From: an uncultured Oscillospiraceae bacterium
Lineage (GTDB): Bacteria > Bacillota > Clostridia > Oscillospirales > Acutalibacteraceae
DNA length: 14,274 nucleotides
Assembly: GCA_902489335.1 (NCBI GenBank)
Contig: CABTZO010000025.1
Location: 1-14,274 of the forward strand
Direction: 5' to 3'
Below the pieces are notes generated by a model, which was not told the DNA's origin, ran no database searches, and saw nothing but the letters and a program-made list of their open reading frames with translations. Positions 1 to 8,223 of this stretch are shown one piece after another. The position numbers and the translations under genes were made by a program. Position 1 is the first letter of the stretch; every line of letters starts with the position of its first letter.

Positions 1-671
1 AAAAAAATAAATCGAGAAGAGAGGGCCATAAGGCAGGAGCAAAAGTTTTTGAAGATATAACAAGATACTGCGCCAAAATAGGTATTGACTATATCACTTT
101 TTACGCTTTTTCTACAGAAAATTGGAAAAGGCCTTTGAAAGAAGTCAATTTTCTTATGAATCTTTTTGATAATGAACTTACAAGGGCACTTAAAACAAAA
201 AAGCAAAACGAAAAAGACGGTATCTGTATGAACTTCATAGGTGATATTGATTCTCTTCCAAAAACTTTGCAAACACTTATAAATAAAACTAAATCTGAAA
301 AAAAAGAAACAACGAGAACTGTTTCAACGATTGCCATTAACTACGGTTCACAGCAGGAAATTCTAAACGCGACAAAGCAAATCCATAAAGATATCTCAAA
401 CGAAAAAATTAACGTTGATAATTTTGAAGCTGCTGATTTTAACAAATACCTTTATACTGCTCAAATGCCGCCGGTAGATCTGATGATCAGAACCGGAGGT
501 GAAAAGCGACTTTCAAATTTTCTGCTTTGGCAATCAGCTTATGCGGAGCTATATTTTACGGATGTATATTGGCCTGATTTTTCAACTGACGAACTTGATA
601 AAGCAATAATTTCTTACGCAAACAGGAACAGACGTTTTGGAGATGTCAAGGAGGATAAATTTGAAAGTTAG
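1..671 (+). CDS. uppS: Undecaprenyl diphosphate synthase (isoprenyl transferase), 5' end missing
   Basis: This cis-prenyltransferase condenses isopentenyl diphosphate units onto farnesyl diphosphate to give undecaprenyl diphosphate, the lipid carrier for peptidoglycan and other cell-wall polymers. The gene runs off the left edge. The open frame is read from base 3, and its first residues (KNKSRREGHKAGAK) fall just after the family's MDGNGRWA motif. About 25-30 N-terminal residues, including the catalytic Asp, are therefore outside the window. Visible family motifs are GHKAGAK, YAFSTENWKRP and, near the C-terminus, MIRTGGEKRLSNFLLWQ and AYAELYFTDVYWPDF. RTGGE and SNFLLWQ contribute to isopentenyl diphosphate binding and the dimer interface. 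The C-terminus, NRNRRFG plus a short tail, is complete. The last 11 bases overlap cdsA, so the two are translationally coupled. The family assignment is certain; the start cannot be seen. Confidence 0.97.
   Translation, partial: KNKSRREGHKAGAKVFEDITRYCAKIGIDYITFYAFSTENWKRPLKEVNFLMNLFDNELTRALKTKKQNEKDGICMNFIGDIDSLPKTLQTLINKTKSEKKETTRTVSTIAINYGSQQEILNATKQIHKDISNEKINVDNFEAADFNKYLYTAQMPPVDLMIRTGGEKRLSNFLLWQSAYAELYFTDVYWPDFSTDELDKAIISYANRNRRFGDVKEDKFES
648..654 (+). promoter_or_regulatory. Ribosome binding site that sets the cdsA TTG start
   Basis: AAGGAGG lies six bases before the TTG at 661, inside the 3' end of uppS. It fixes the cdsA start at that TTG rather than at the in-frame ATG codons at 637 or 643, which lie upstream of or on top of this site. 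Confidence 0.8.
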
Positions 672-1503
672 AATAATATCCGGAATTGTTGTGGCGGCAG
701 TTCTGATTATTGCTTGGTGGTTTTTAGAGACACCTATTTTTGGGCTACTGATGGCGCTGCTTGCTGCCGGAGCCTGTTTTGAAATATTAAAAATAACCGG
801 TGTAAAAGCAAAAGCTTTTAAAATTTTTTGTATAATTTTTGCGGCTTTTTTACCGCTTTTAATCGAATATGGTCATAAAATCCCAGTGGGTATCATAATC
901 ATGACCTATGTTATTTGTCTTTTTGTTTTTTATTTAGCCGATTATAAAAAAATAACATTCTATGATTTTGCAACGTCAATAGTGGCTTCGATTGTTATAC
1001 CGGCAGCTTTTTCAACTTTGATTTTGATTTCTGATTTATACAAAATGTATCCGGATATTACAATTAAGCACTGTAAATATTTAATTTGGTATATAGGATC
1101 AACAGCTTTATTTACCGATGTTTTCGCCTATTTTTCAGGCTATTTCTTCGGCAAACATAAAATGTCACCTCAAATTAGTCCTAAAAAGACAATAGAGGGT
1201 GCAATCGGAGGAATAATTATACCGATTGGTTTAAATATTCTTTTTTATTATTTGTTTTCAAACTTTTATTTTGATAAACCTTTTGTACTTCCACTTTATT
1301 TTATTCTTATTTTATCAGTAGTAATTTCGGTCGGAGGAATAATGGGCGATTTGATTTCTTCTCTTATAAAAAGAAATTTCAATGTTAAAGACTATTCGAA
1401 TTTAATACCGGGACATGGAGGTATAATGGACAGATTTGACAGTCTCTTATTTGTATTCCCGGTTTCATACATAATTATCACTATTTTTAAGATTTATAGA
1501 TAA
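661..1503 (+). CDS. cdsA: Phosphatidate cytidylyltransferase (CDP-diglyceride synthase)
   Basis: CdsA transfers CMP from CTP to phosphatidic acid, giving CDP-diacylglycerol, the precursor of the major bacterial phospholipids, at the cytoplasmic membrane. The 280-residue protein is hydrophobic along most of its length, in a series of membrane segments starting right after the N-terminal LKVRIISG. The C-terminal CDP-alcohol signature is present: IKRNFNVKD, then PGHGGIMDRFD, with Asp 244, His 252, Asp 257 and Asp 260. Length is normal for the family. The TTG start at 661 is chosen over an in-frame ATG at 637 because AAGGAGG sits at ideal spacing before it. The gene overlaps uppS by 11 bases and is followed eight bases later by dxr, the usual Firmicutes order. 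Confidence 0.95.
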   Translation: MKVRIISGIVVAAVLIIAWWFLETPIFGLLMALLAAGACFEILKITGVKAKAFKIFCIIFAAFLPLLIEYGHKIPVGIIIMTYVICLFVFYLADYKKITFYDFATSIVASIVIPAAFSTLILISDLYKMYPDITIKHCKYLIWYIGSTALFTDVFAYFSGYFFGKHKMSPQISPKKTIEGAIGGIIIPIGLNILFYYLFSNFYFDKPFVLPLYFILILSVVISVGGIMGDLISSLIKRNFNVKDYSNLIPGHGGIMDRFDSLLFVFPVSYIIITIFKIYR

Positions 1504-1511
1504 GGAGAAAT

Positions 1512-2669
1512 ATGGTTTACGATTTGACAATCTTAGGTTCTACCGGCTCAATCGGAACAAAGGCAGTAGAAGTATGTAAGAAACATAATATTAGAGTGCA
1601 TGCCCTTACTGCTTCTGTAAATTATAAGCTTTTGGAAGAACAGGCAAGATTTTTTAAACCGGAGAGAGTAGCGTTATTATCTGAAACAGCGGCAAAGGAG
1701 CTGAAATTAAAGCTGGCAGACACAAGCACCGAAGTTCTGTGCGGGTTTGACGGAATTAGTGAATGTGCCGTTTCATTCGAAAGTAGCACCGTTCTCAATT
1801 CTCTTGTCGGAATGGCAGGCCTTGTTCCGACTTTGGATGCTATCGAATCAGGAAAAGATATTGCACTTGCAAATAAGGAAACTATGGTTGCAGGCGGAAA
1901 TCTTGTTAAAAAAGCGGCTTTTGAAAATAATGTGAAAATTTATCCTGTTGACACTGAACACAGTGCAATTTATCAATGCCTTTTAAGCAAGGGCCCGAAT
2001 TCCAAACCTCGCAAATTGATTTTAACTGCTTCCGGTGGACCGTTCTTTGGAAAAACGCGCGATGAACTCGAAAAGGTTACCGCAAATGAAGCTTTAATTC
2101 ATCCTAATTGGTCTATGGGAGAAAAAATAACAATAGACAGCGCTACTATGATGAACAAAGGTTTGGAAATTATTGAAGCGGTTCATCTCTTTGATATTGA
2201 TGAATCTAAAATAGAAGTTCTCATCCATCCCCAAAGTATTGTTCACTCTATGGTTGAATTCTGTGATGGTGCTATCATGGCGCAGCTTGGCGTTGTTGAC
2301 ACGGCTATTGCTATTCAATATTCATTAACGACCCCGGAGAGAAAAGATCCAATCAATGAATTTCTCACCTATGAAAAGATTAAAAAACTTGAATTCTTCA
2401 AGCCTGACACCGATACTTTTGATGCGATAGATATTTGCAGAGAATCGATTAGGCGTGGCGGATTATATCCCGCAAGTTTAAATGCGGCAAATGAAGTTGC
2501 AAATTTATATTTTAGACAGAATAAAATTTCCTTTACTGAAATATCAACTCTTTCAGCAAGTGCCATGGATAAAACCGAAAACATTGAAGATTTTAAATTA
2601 CTTGATGTTTTGACGGCCGACAGAAAAGCAAGAGAATTTGTAAAAGAAGAAGTAGAAAAGAGTTTATGA
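1512..2669 (+). CDS. dxr: 1-deoxy-D-xylulose 5-phosphate reductoisomerase
   Basis: Dxr carries out the first committed step of the MEP isoprenoid pathway: NADPH-dependent rearrangement and reduction of 1-deoxy-D-xylulose 5-phosphate to 2-C-methyl-D-erythritol 4-phosphate, in the cytosol. It is the fosmidomycin target. The 385-residue protein opens with the nucleotide-binding loop GSTGSIG (residues 9-15). Further motifs are ALANKETMVAGG, VDTEHSAI with metal ligands Asp 147 and Glu 149, LTASGGPF, and HPNWSMGEKITIDSATMMNK followed by the third ligand Glu 219. Length and motif order are standard. The ATG start has AAGGAGAA just upstream. The stop codon overlaps the rseP start as ATGA. With ispG two genes downstream it supplies precursors for UppS. 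Confidence 0.97.
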   Translation: MVYDLTILGSTGSIGTKAVEVCKKHNIRVHALTASVNYKLLEEQARFFKPERVALLSETAAKELKLKLADTSTEVLCGFDGISECAVSFESSTVLNSLVGMAGLVPTLDAIESGKDIALANKETMVAGGNLVKKAAFENNVKIYPVDTEHSAIYQCLLSKGPNSKPRKLILTASGGPFFGKTRDELEKVTANEALIHPNWSMGEKITIDSATMMNKGLEIIEAVHLFDIDESKIEVLIHPQSIVHSMVEFCDGAIMAQLGVVDTAIAIQYSLTTPERKDPINEFLTYEKIKKLEFFKPDTDTFDAIDICRESIRRGGLYPASLNAANEVANLYFRQNKISFTEISTLSASAMDKTENIEDFKLLDVLTADRKAREFVKEEVEKSL

Positions 2670-3670
2670 TAATACTTATAATATTATTTTTTGGGCTTTT
2701 AATTTTTATTCACGAGTTAGGACACTTTATTTTTGCAAGAATTTTCAAAGTTAAAATAAATGAGTTTTCGATAGGTATGGGCCCAAAATTGTTCTCTAAG
2801 ACAAAGAACGAAACAAAATACTCGCTCAGACTTTTACCGATTGGCGGATTTGTTTCGATGAAAGGTGAAAATTATTCTCCTGAAAACACAGACGATGAAG
2901 GCTCTTTTAATTCTCTATATCCTTATAAAAAGGCGATAATTCTTGTTGCGGGCGCGCTTGTAAATATTGTATTCGGCTTTATTATTATGGTGATTGCTGT
3001 TTCTCAAACCCCGACACTTCTTTCAACAACTATCAGCTCTGTTGACAAGAATCTTGCTGTTCAGGGGCTCCAAAAGGGCGATAAAATAATAGAAATTAAT
3101 AATAATAAAATTTATGACTATATGGACATCAACTTTTTTTTGTCTTTAGATAAAGATAAAATTGTTGATATGAAAGTTATAAGAAACGGAAAACAGCAAA
3201 ATCTTGAGTCAGTAGACTTAAATTCGTCCTCGGCAAATTTTGAAAAACTTGAAAAATCTGCACCTAATGTTTTTAAAAAAGGATTTCATAATTCAATTTC
3301 TGTGATAAGAGTTGTATTTGCAAGTTTACAAAAAATGATAACAGGGGATATCGGAATTGATAATCTCGCCGGTCCCATCGGAACTATTGATGTCTTAGGT
3401 TCGGCAGCAAAATCTGCAAAAAAGACAAGAAATTTTAGCGGACTTTTATTCTTTCTTGCTTTAATTTCGATAAACATAGGCGTTTTCAACTTATTGCCTA
3501 TTCCGGGGCTTGACGGTGGGAGATTACTATTTGTAGTTATAGAGGGAATAAGAAGAAAACCTGTAAGTCTTAAAGCTCAAGCAATCTTTAATTCTATTGG
3601 AATGCTTATTTTATTTGGCCTTATATTTTTAGTGACGGCAAATGATTTGATGAGAATTTTTAAAGGATAG
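2666..3670 (+). CDS. rseP: Site-2 intramembrane zinc metalloprotease (RseP/RasP family)
   Basis: This membrane-embedded M50 metalloprotease cleaves transmembrane segments of substrates such as anti-sigma factors during regulated intramembrane proteolysis. The first transmembrane helix carries the zinc motif HELGH (residues 16-20). A second hydrophobic stretch near residues 90-110 leads into one PDZ-like domain (roughly 115-185). The third zinc ligand is in the C-terminal LDGG motif (Asp 283), inside NLLPIPGLDGGRLLF. The 334-residue length fits the single-PDZ form seen in Gram-positive bacteria rather than the two-PDZ E. coli form. The ATG overlaps the dxr TGA by four bases, so it is probably translationally coupled. 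The substrate cannot be deduced from this window. Confidence 0.95.
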   Translation: MIILIILFFGLLIFIHELGHFIFARIFKVKINEFSIGMGPKLFSKTKNETKYSLRLLPIGGFVSMKGENYSPENTDDEGSFNSLYPYKKAIILVAGALVNIVFGFIIMVIAVSQTPTLLSTTISSVDKNLAVQGLQKGDKIIEINNNKIYDYMDINFFLSLDKDKIVDMKVIRNGKQQNLESVDLNSSSANFEKLEKSAPNVFKKGFHNSISVIRVVFASLQKMITGDIGIDNLAGPIGTIDVLGSAAKSAKKTRNFSGLLFFLALISINIGVFNLLPIPGLDGGRLLFVVIEGIRRKPVSLKAQAIFNSIGMLILFGLIFLVTANDLMRIFKG

Positions 3671-3680
3671 GAATACTATA

Positions 3681-4751
3681 TTGAATAGACGAAAAACCAA
3701 AGAAGTAAAAATTGGTAACATTAAAATAGGAAATGATAATCCTATTGCTGTGCAATCTATGTTAAACATTCCCGCAAACGATGTTGAGGGAAATATAAAC
3801 CAAGCATTAGCTTTGGAAAAAGCGGGCTGCGAAATTTTAAGAGTTGCTGTTCCCGATTTAGAAGATGTTAGACTTGTAAGCAGTATTAAAGAAAAAATAA
3901 AAATTCCGCTTGTTGCAGATATTCATTTTGATTATAGAATAGCAATTGAATGTATCAAGGCAGGGGTTGATAAAATCAGAATAAATCCCGGTAATATAGG
4001 CGGAAAAGAAAAAATAAATGCTGTTGTAAGTGCCTGTAAGGATAAAGAAATACCAATCAGAATCGGAGTCAATTCAGGGTCTTTGGAAAAGGATTTACTC
4101 GAAAAATATGGGTCACCGACTGCAGAAGCTCTTGTTGAATCTGCTTTCAGACACATTAAACTATTGGAATCCGAAAATTTTTATAACATTGTTGTTTCCA
4201 TTAAATCTTCCGATGTTAAGACGGCAGTTGAAAGTTACAGATTAATTTCTTCACTCTGCGATTATCCGCTTCATCTTGGTATTACAGAAAGTGGTACATA
4301 CAATATGGGAATTATTAAATCATCTGTTGGAATAGGGTCTCTTTTGCTTGACGGAATAGGAGACACGATAAGAGTTTCTTTGACCGATAATCCCGTTTCA
4401 GAAGTTGAAGCCGGAATTTCAATTCTTTCAACCTTGGGACTTAGAAACGACACACCAACTTTGATTTCCTGCCCTACCTGTGGAAGGACAAAAATTGATT
4501 TAATAAAAATTGCCAATGAAGTTGAAAAAAGACTCAAAGAAATTAAAAAACCAATAAAAGTAGCAGTTATGGGTTGTGTGGTAAACGGTCCGGGAGAAGC
4601 AAAGGGCGCCGATATAGGCATTGCAGGCGGAGATAAATGTGTAATGCTATTCAAAGACGGAAAGATTCTGAGAAAAGTTCCAAGTGAAGACGCAGTGGAC
4701 GAGTTGTTTAAAGAAATAGAGAGGATATTAAAAATTGAAAAGACTCATTGA
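3681..4751 (+). CDS. ispG: 4-hydroxy-3-methylbut-2-en-1-yl diphosphate synthase
   Basis: IspG (GcpE) is the [4Fe-4S] enzyme that reductively opens MEcPP to HMBPP, the penultimate step of the MEP pathway. The 356-residue protein has an N-terminal TIM-barrel region (LVADIHFDYRIA, KIRINPGNIGG, IRIGVNSGSL). The C-terminal cluster-binding region has ligands Cys 264 and Cys 267 (CPTC), Cys 299 (MGCVVNGPGEAKGADIGIAGG) and Glu 306. All four expected ligands are present. The protein aligns from its very first residues to the family start, so the TTG at 3681 is the likely initiator, with AAAGGATAGGAA upstream. It starts ten bases after rseP and overlaps polC by 17 bases. Confidence 0.96.
   Translation: MNRRKTKEVKIGNIKIGNDNPIAVQSMLNIPANDVEGNINQALALEKAGCEILRVAVPDLEDVRLVSSIKEKIKIPLVADIHFDYRIAIECIKAGVDKIRINPGNIGGKEKINAVVSACKDKEIPIRIGVNSGSLEKDLLEKYGSPTAEALVESAFRHIKLLESENFYNIVVSIKSSDVKTAVESYRLISSLCDYPLHLGITESGTYNMGIIKSSVGIGSLLLDGIGDTIRVSLTDNPVSEVEAGISILSTLGLRNDTPTLISCPTCGRTKIDLIKIANEVEKRLKEIKKPIKVAVMGCVVNGPGEAKGADIGIAGGDKCVMLFKDGKILRKVPSEDAVDELFKEIERILKIEKTH
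4718..4725 (+). promoter_or_regulatory. Ribosome binding site for polC inside ispG
   Basis: AGAGAGGA lies nine bases before the TTG at 4735. An in-frame TAG at 4717-4719 rules out any earlier polC start, so this site and the TTG define the true N-terminus of the shortened PolC. Confidence 0.7.
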
Positions 4752-7700
4752 CATTTTTGCCGGTGTTCTAAACAATCATTATAGTAATCAATTAAAAAAT
4801 GCAATTGTAGATAAACTTGATGCTGATCGAGAAAAAAACATTTTTTTAATAAAAATAAAATCGGAAGAATCAATTTCCGAAGCAGAAATTGAAAACTTTA
4901 AGGAAGAACTTATTACGACCTTTAATTTGACTGATGCAAAAGTTGAATATACTCAGATAAAAGATGTTAAACCCGTCAAGCATCAAATGATTGAGGGATT
5001 TCCCATATATTTTGAAACAAGACGTGTTTTATATGGCAGAACTATTACGAAAAAGCCTCGCCGTATCATCGATCTTTCAATAGATATGGGAAAGACGGTT
5101 TGTTATGGGAAGGTTTTCAACATTGATATAAAGGAAACTCGTGACGGAAAATCGGAAATAATAACATTTTTAATCTTTGATAAAAGTGCTGCCTACGCTG
5201 TTAAAGTTTTTGACAGTAAATTAAAAACAAAGGTTTTGACTGAAGAACTTAAAGAAGGAATGTATGTTCTTTTATCCGGCACAATTAAAAATGACAAATA
5301 TTATTCCGACTATGTAATAGAGGCAGATAGTATTTCCTCTGTAAAAATTGAAGAAAAATCTGATGCCGCAAAAGACAAAAGAGTTGAACTTCATCTCCAT
5401 ACAAATATGTCTGCGCTTGACGGAATGTCCGAAGTCGGAGAACTTATTAAAAGAGCTTCAGAATACGGTCATGAAGCGATGGCAATCACAGATCATGGTG
5501 TGGTTCAGTCTTTTCCCGACGCTTACCAAATAGGTAAAGAGCTGGGAGTTAAAATCATCTATGGTGTTGAAGCATATTTCTTTGATAATATTATCTTTGA
5601 AAACGGAGAGAAAAAAATTCTTTCTTGGGACGAATGTTTAGAAAGACTAAGGTCTAAAAATCGTGACCTAAAGCAAAGATCTTATCATCAAATTATTTTA
5701 GTTAAAAATGAAGAAGGTCTCAGAAATCTATATAAGCTTATTTCATATTCACATATAAACAATTTTTATAAAAGGCCGACAATCTTAAGAAGTCTTTTAG
5801 AAGAAAACAGAGAGGGACTTATTATCGGATCTGCTTGCGAAGCGGGTGAACTTTATCGTGCTGTTTTTGACAGAAAAATTATGCAAAAATCCGGGGAATC
5901 TGAAAATGAAATAAAAGATCAGACCGAAAAGATATTGAATATCGCAAGTTTTTATGATTATGTTGAAATACAGCCGCTCGGAAATAATTATTATATGGTA
6001 AGAAATAATTCCCTTACAATTGATGAATTAAAGGATATAAACCGAGAAATTTACGATATTTCAAAACAAATCGGTGTTCCTTGTGTGGCAACGGGGGATG
6101 TTCATTTTCTGAATGAAGAAGACGCAAAATACAGAGCAATCATAATGTGTGGAAGCAAGTTTTCAGACTATGACAACCAGCCGCCACTTTACTATAAGTC
6201 AACAGAGGAAATGCTTTCGGATTTTGACTACCTTGGCGAAGAAATCGCAAAGGAAGTTGTTGTAACAAACACTCAAAAAGTATCTGATATGATAAAGAAC
6301 ATTAAGCCGATACCGGATGGCTCTTACACTCCTGTAATTGAAGGAGCCGAAGAAGAACTTAAAGTTCTTTGTTATAAAAATGCGAAAGAATTATACGGTG
6401 AAAATTTACCGGAATATGTTCAAACTCGTCTTGAAAAAGAGCTGAAGTCAATTATAAAAAATGGTTTTGCGGTTTTATATATAATCGCAAATAAACTTGT
6501 CAAAAACTCTGAAGAACATGGTTATTATGTGGCTTCTCGAGGTTCTGTCGGCTCATCTTTTGTAGCAACTGTTGCGGGAATTTCTGAAGTCAACCCCTTG
6601 GCACCACATTATAGATGCCCTAAATGTAAATACAGCGAATTTTTCTTGAATAGTGAAGTCGGTTCCGGATATGATCTTCCCAAGAAAAATTGTCCTGAAT
6701 GTGGAACACCTCTAAATAGAGACGGACAAGATATTCCTTTTGAGACATTTTTAGGATTTAACGGAGAAAAAGCACCGGATATTGATTTGAATTTTTCCGG
6801 AGAATATCAAGAAAAGGCTCATAAATATACTATTGAACTCTTTGGTAAAGAACACGTTTTCAAAGCGGGAACCATCAGCACACTGCAGTCAAAAATGGCT
6901 TTCGGATATGTAATGAAATATCTCGAAGAAAATGGCGAAATCTGCAATAAAGCTGAAATAGAACGTCTTGTTAAGGGCTGTACCGGTATTAAAAAAACAA
7001 CGGGACAGCACCCCGGCGGCATGGTTATTATTCCCTCAAACCATGAAGTATTTGATTTTACACCGGTTCAATATCCTGCAGATGATAAAAACAAAGAGAT
7101 GATGACAACTCATTATGATTATCATAAACTTGAAGAAACGATATTAAAACTTGACAATTTGGGACATGATGTTCCGACTATGTATAAACATCTTGAAGAT
7201 TTAACCGGACTTTCGGTTATGGATATTGACATAAGCGATCCAAAAATTATGCAGATGTTTGAAACTTCTCTTGCAATCGGTGTCAATCCGGATGATATTG
7301 ACTGCGATACGGCCTTACTTACAATTCCTGAATTTCAAACGCCTTTTGTAACGGGAATGCTTAAAGAAGCGAAGCCTCGTACTTTTGCCGACCTACTTCA
7401 AATTTCGGGACTATCTCATGGCACTGATGTTTGGAATAATAACGCAAGAGATTTGATAAACAACAAAACCTGCACAATTTCAGAAGTTATCGGAACGCGT
7501 GACAGCATAATGCTTTATCTTATGGATAAAGGGGTAGACAGTGCTCTTGCATTCAAAATTATGGAAATTGTCAGGAAAGGAAAAGCAACCCAAAAATTGA
7601 CCGAGGAAATGGTCGCAGAGATGAAAAAACACGATGTGCCGGATTGGTATATTGATTCCTGTTATAAGATAAAATATATGTTCCCTAAAGCTCACGCCGC

Positions 7701-8223
7701 AGCTTATGTAAGTGCATCTTTAAGGCTTTGTTGGTTTAAATATTATAAACCGCTTGAATATTATGCCGTTTATATGACTGTCAAAGGCGGCGATATGGAT
7801 GCAGAGCTTTTCGATTTGAATCTGAATGAATTAAAGAACAGACTTCAGAAAATGAAATCAGAATTAGTTCGTTCAGCAAAACAACCTAATAATAAAGAAA
7901 AAGATAAATATCTTGCTCTACAAGTTCTAATTGAAATGAAATCGCGTGGAATCGAATTTGCAAAAATAGATCTATATAAATCAGACAGTACAAGATATTT
8001 AATAGATGAAGGTAAAATAAGACCTGCACTTTGCTCAGTTAAGGGACTTGGCGAAAAAGCAGCTAAAAATGTTGTGCAAGTAAGAGAAGAAAGTCCTTTT
8101 TCTTCAAAAGAAGATTTGAAGCAAAGGGGAAAGCTCAGCGAAACTGTAATAGATGTTCTTACAAAAATAGGCACACTCGATGGTGTGCCTGAACGAGACC
8201 AAATGTCTTTCTTTGATATTTAA
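4735..8223 (+). CDS. polC: PolC-type DNA polymerase III alpha subunit, lacking the proofreading exonuclease domain
   Basis: PolC is the replicative DNA polymerase of low-GC Gram-positive bacteria. Domains seen in order: N-terminal domain II (about 1-90), OB fold (about 95-205), first PHP half (217-285), second PHP half (about 316-460), and the polymerase core. The core has a zinc finger (Cys 628, 631, 653, 656), catalytic Asp 682 and Asp 684 (PDIDLNFSG) and Asp 807 (LKLDNLGHD). The protein ends in a clamp-binding peptide, QMSFF. At 1162 residues it is far shorter than B. subtilis PolC (about 1437). The DEDD exonuclease that normally splits the PHP domain is replaced by under 40 residues (279-318), with no DxE motif anywhere. 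N-terminal domain I is also missing. PHP residues H220, H222, D253, H254, E279, H318, C368, D455 and H457 look intact. The frame is uninterrupted. The TTG start is forced by an upstream in-frame stop. Confidence 0.97.
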   Translation: MKRLIDIFAGVLNNHYSNQLKNAIVDKLDADREKNIFLIKIKSEESISEAEIENFKEELITTFNLTDAKVEYTQIKDVKPVKHQMIEGFPIYFETRRVLYGRTITKKPRRIIDLSIDMGKTVCYGKVFNIDIKETRDGKSEIITFLIFDKSAAYAVKVFDSKLKTKVLTEELKEGMYVLLSGTIKNDKYYSDYVIEADSISSVKIEEKSDAAKDKRVELHLHTNMSALDGMSEVGELIKRASEYGHEAMAITDHGVVQSFPDAYQIGKELGVKIIYGVEAYFFDNIIFENGEKKILSWDECLERLRSKNRDLKQRSYHQIILVKNEEGLRNLYKLISYSHINNFYKRPTILRSLLEENREGLIIGSACEAGELYRAVFDRKIMQKSGESENEIKDQTEKILNIASFYDYVEIQPLGNNYYMVRNNSLTIDELKDINREIYDISKQIGVPCVATGDVHFLNEEDAKYRAIIMCGSKFSDYDNQPPLYYKSTEEMLSDFDYLGEEIAKEVVVTNTQKVSDMIKNIKPIPDGSYTPVIEGAEEELKVLCYKNAKELYGENLPEYVQTRLEKELKSIIKNGFAVLYIIANKLVKNSEEHGYYVASRGSVGSSFVATVAGISEVNPLAPHYRCPKCKYSEFFLNSEVGSGYDLPKKNCPECGTPLNRDGQDIPFETFLGFNGEKAPDIDLNFSGEYQEKAHKYTIELFGKEHVFKAGTISTLQSKMAFGYVMKYLEENGEICNKAEIERLVKGCTGIKKTTGQHPGGMVIIPSNHEVFDFTPVQYPADDKNKEMMTTHYDYHKLEETILKLDNLGHDVPTMYKHLEDLTGLSVMDIDISDPKIMQMFETSLAIGVNPDDIDCDTALLTIPEFQTPFVTGMLKEAKPRTFADLLQISGLSHGTDVWNNNARDLINNKTCTISEVIGTRDSIMLYLMDKGVDSALAFKIMEIVRKGKATQKLTEEMVAEMKKHDVPDWYIDSCYKIKYMFPKAHAAAYVSASLRLCWFKYYKPLEYYAVYMTVKGGDMDAELFDLNLNELKNRLQKMKSELVRSAKQPNNKEKDKYLALQVLIEMKSRGIEFAKIDLYKSDSTRYLIDEGKIRPALCSVKGLGEKAAKNVVQVREESPFSSKEDLKQRGKLSETVIDVLTKIGTLDGVPERDQMSFFDI
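8163..8190 (-). terminator. Intrinsic terminator of the minus-strand acyltransferase gene, embedded in polC
   Basis: Read on the minus strand, an 8-bp stem (AGGCACAC pairing with GTGTGCCT, plus-strand 8169-8176 and 8183-8190) with a 6-base loop is followed at once by ATTTTT. This is a classic stem and U-tract 34-61 bases past the acyltransferase stop. On the plus strand the same bases encode IGTLDGVP of PolC and have no T-tract after the stem, so it should act in one direction only. Confidence 0.72.

Noticed and set aside
4271..4654. A 127-codon minus-strand open frame inside ispG
   Set aside because: It is antisense to conserved ispG motifs including the cluster-binding region, and has no independent support.
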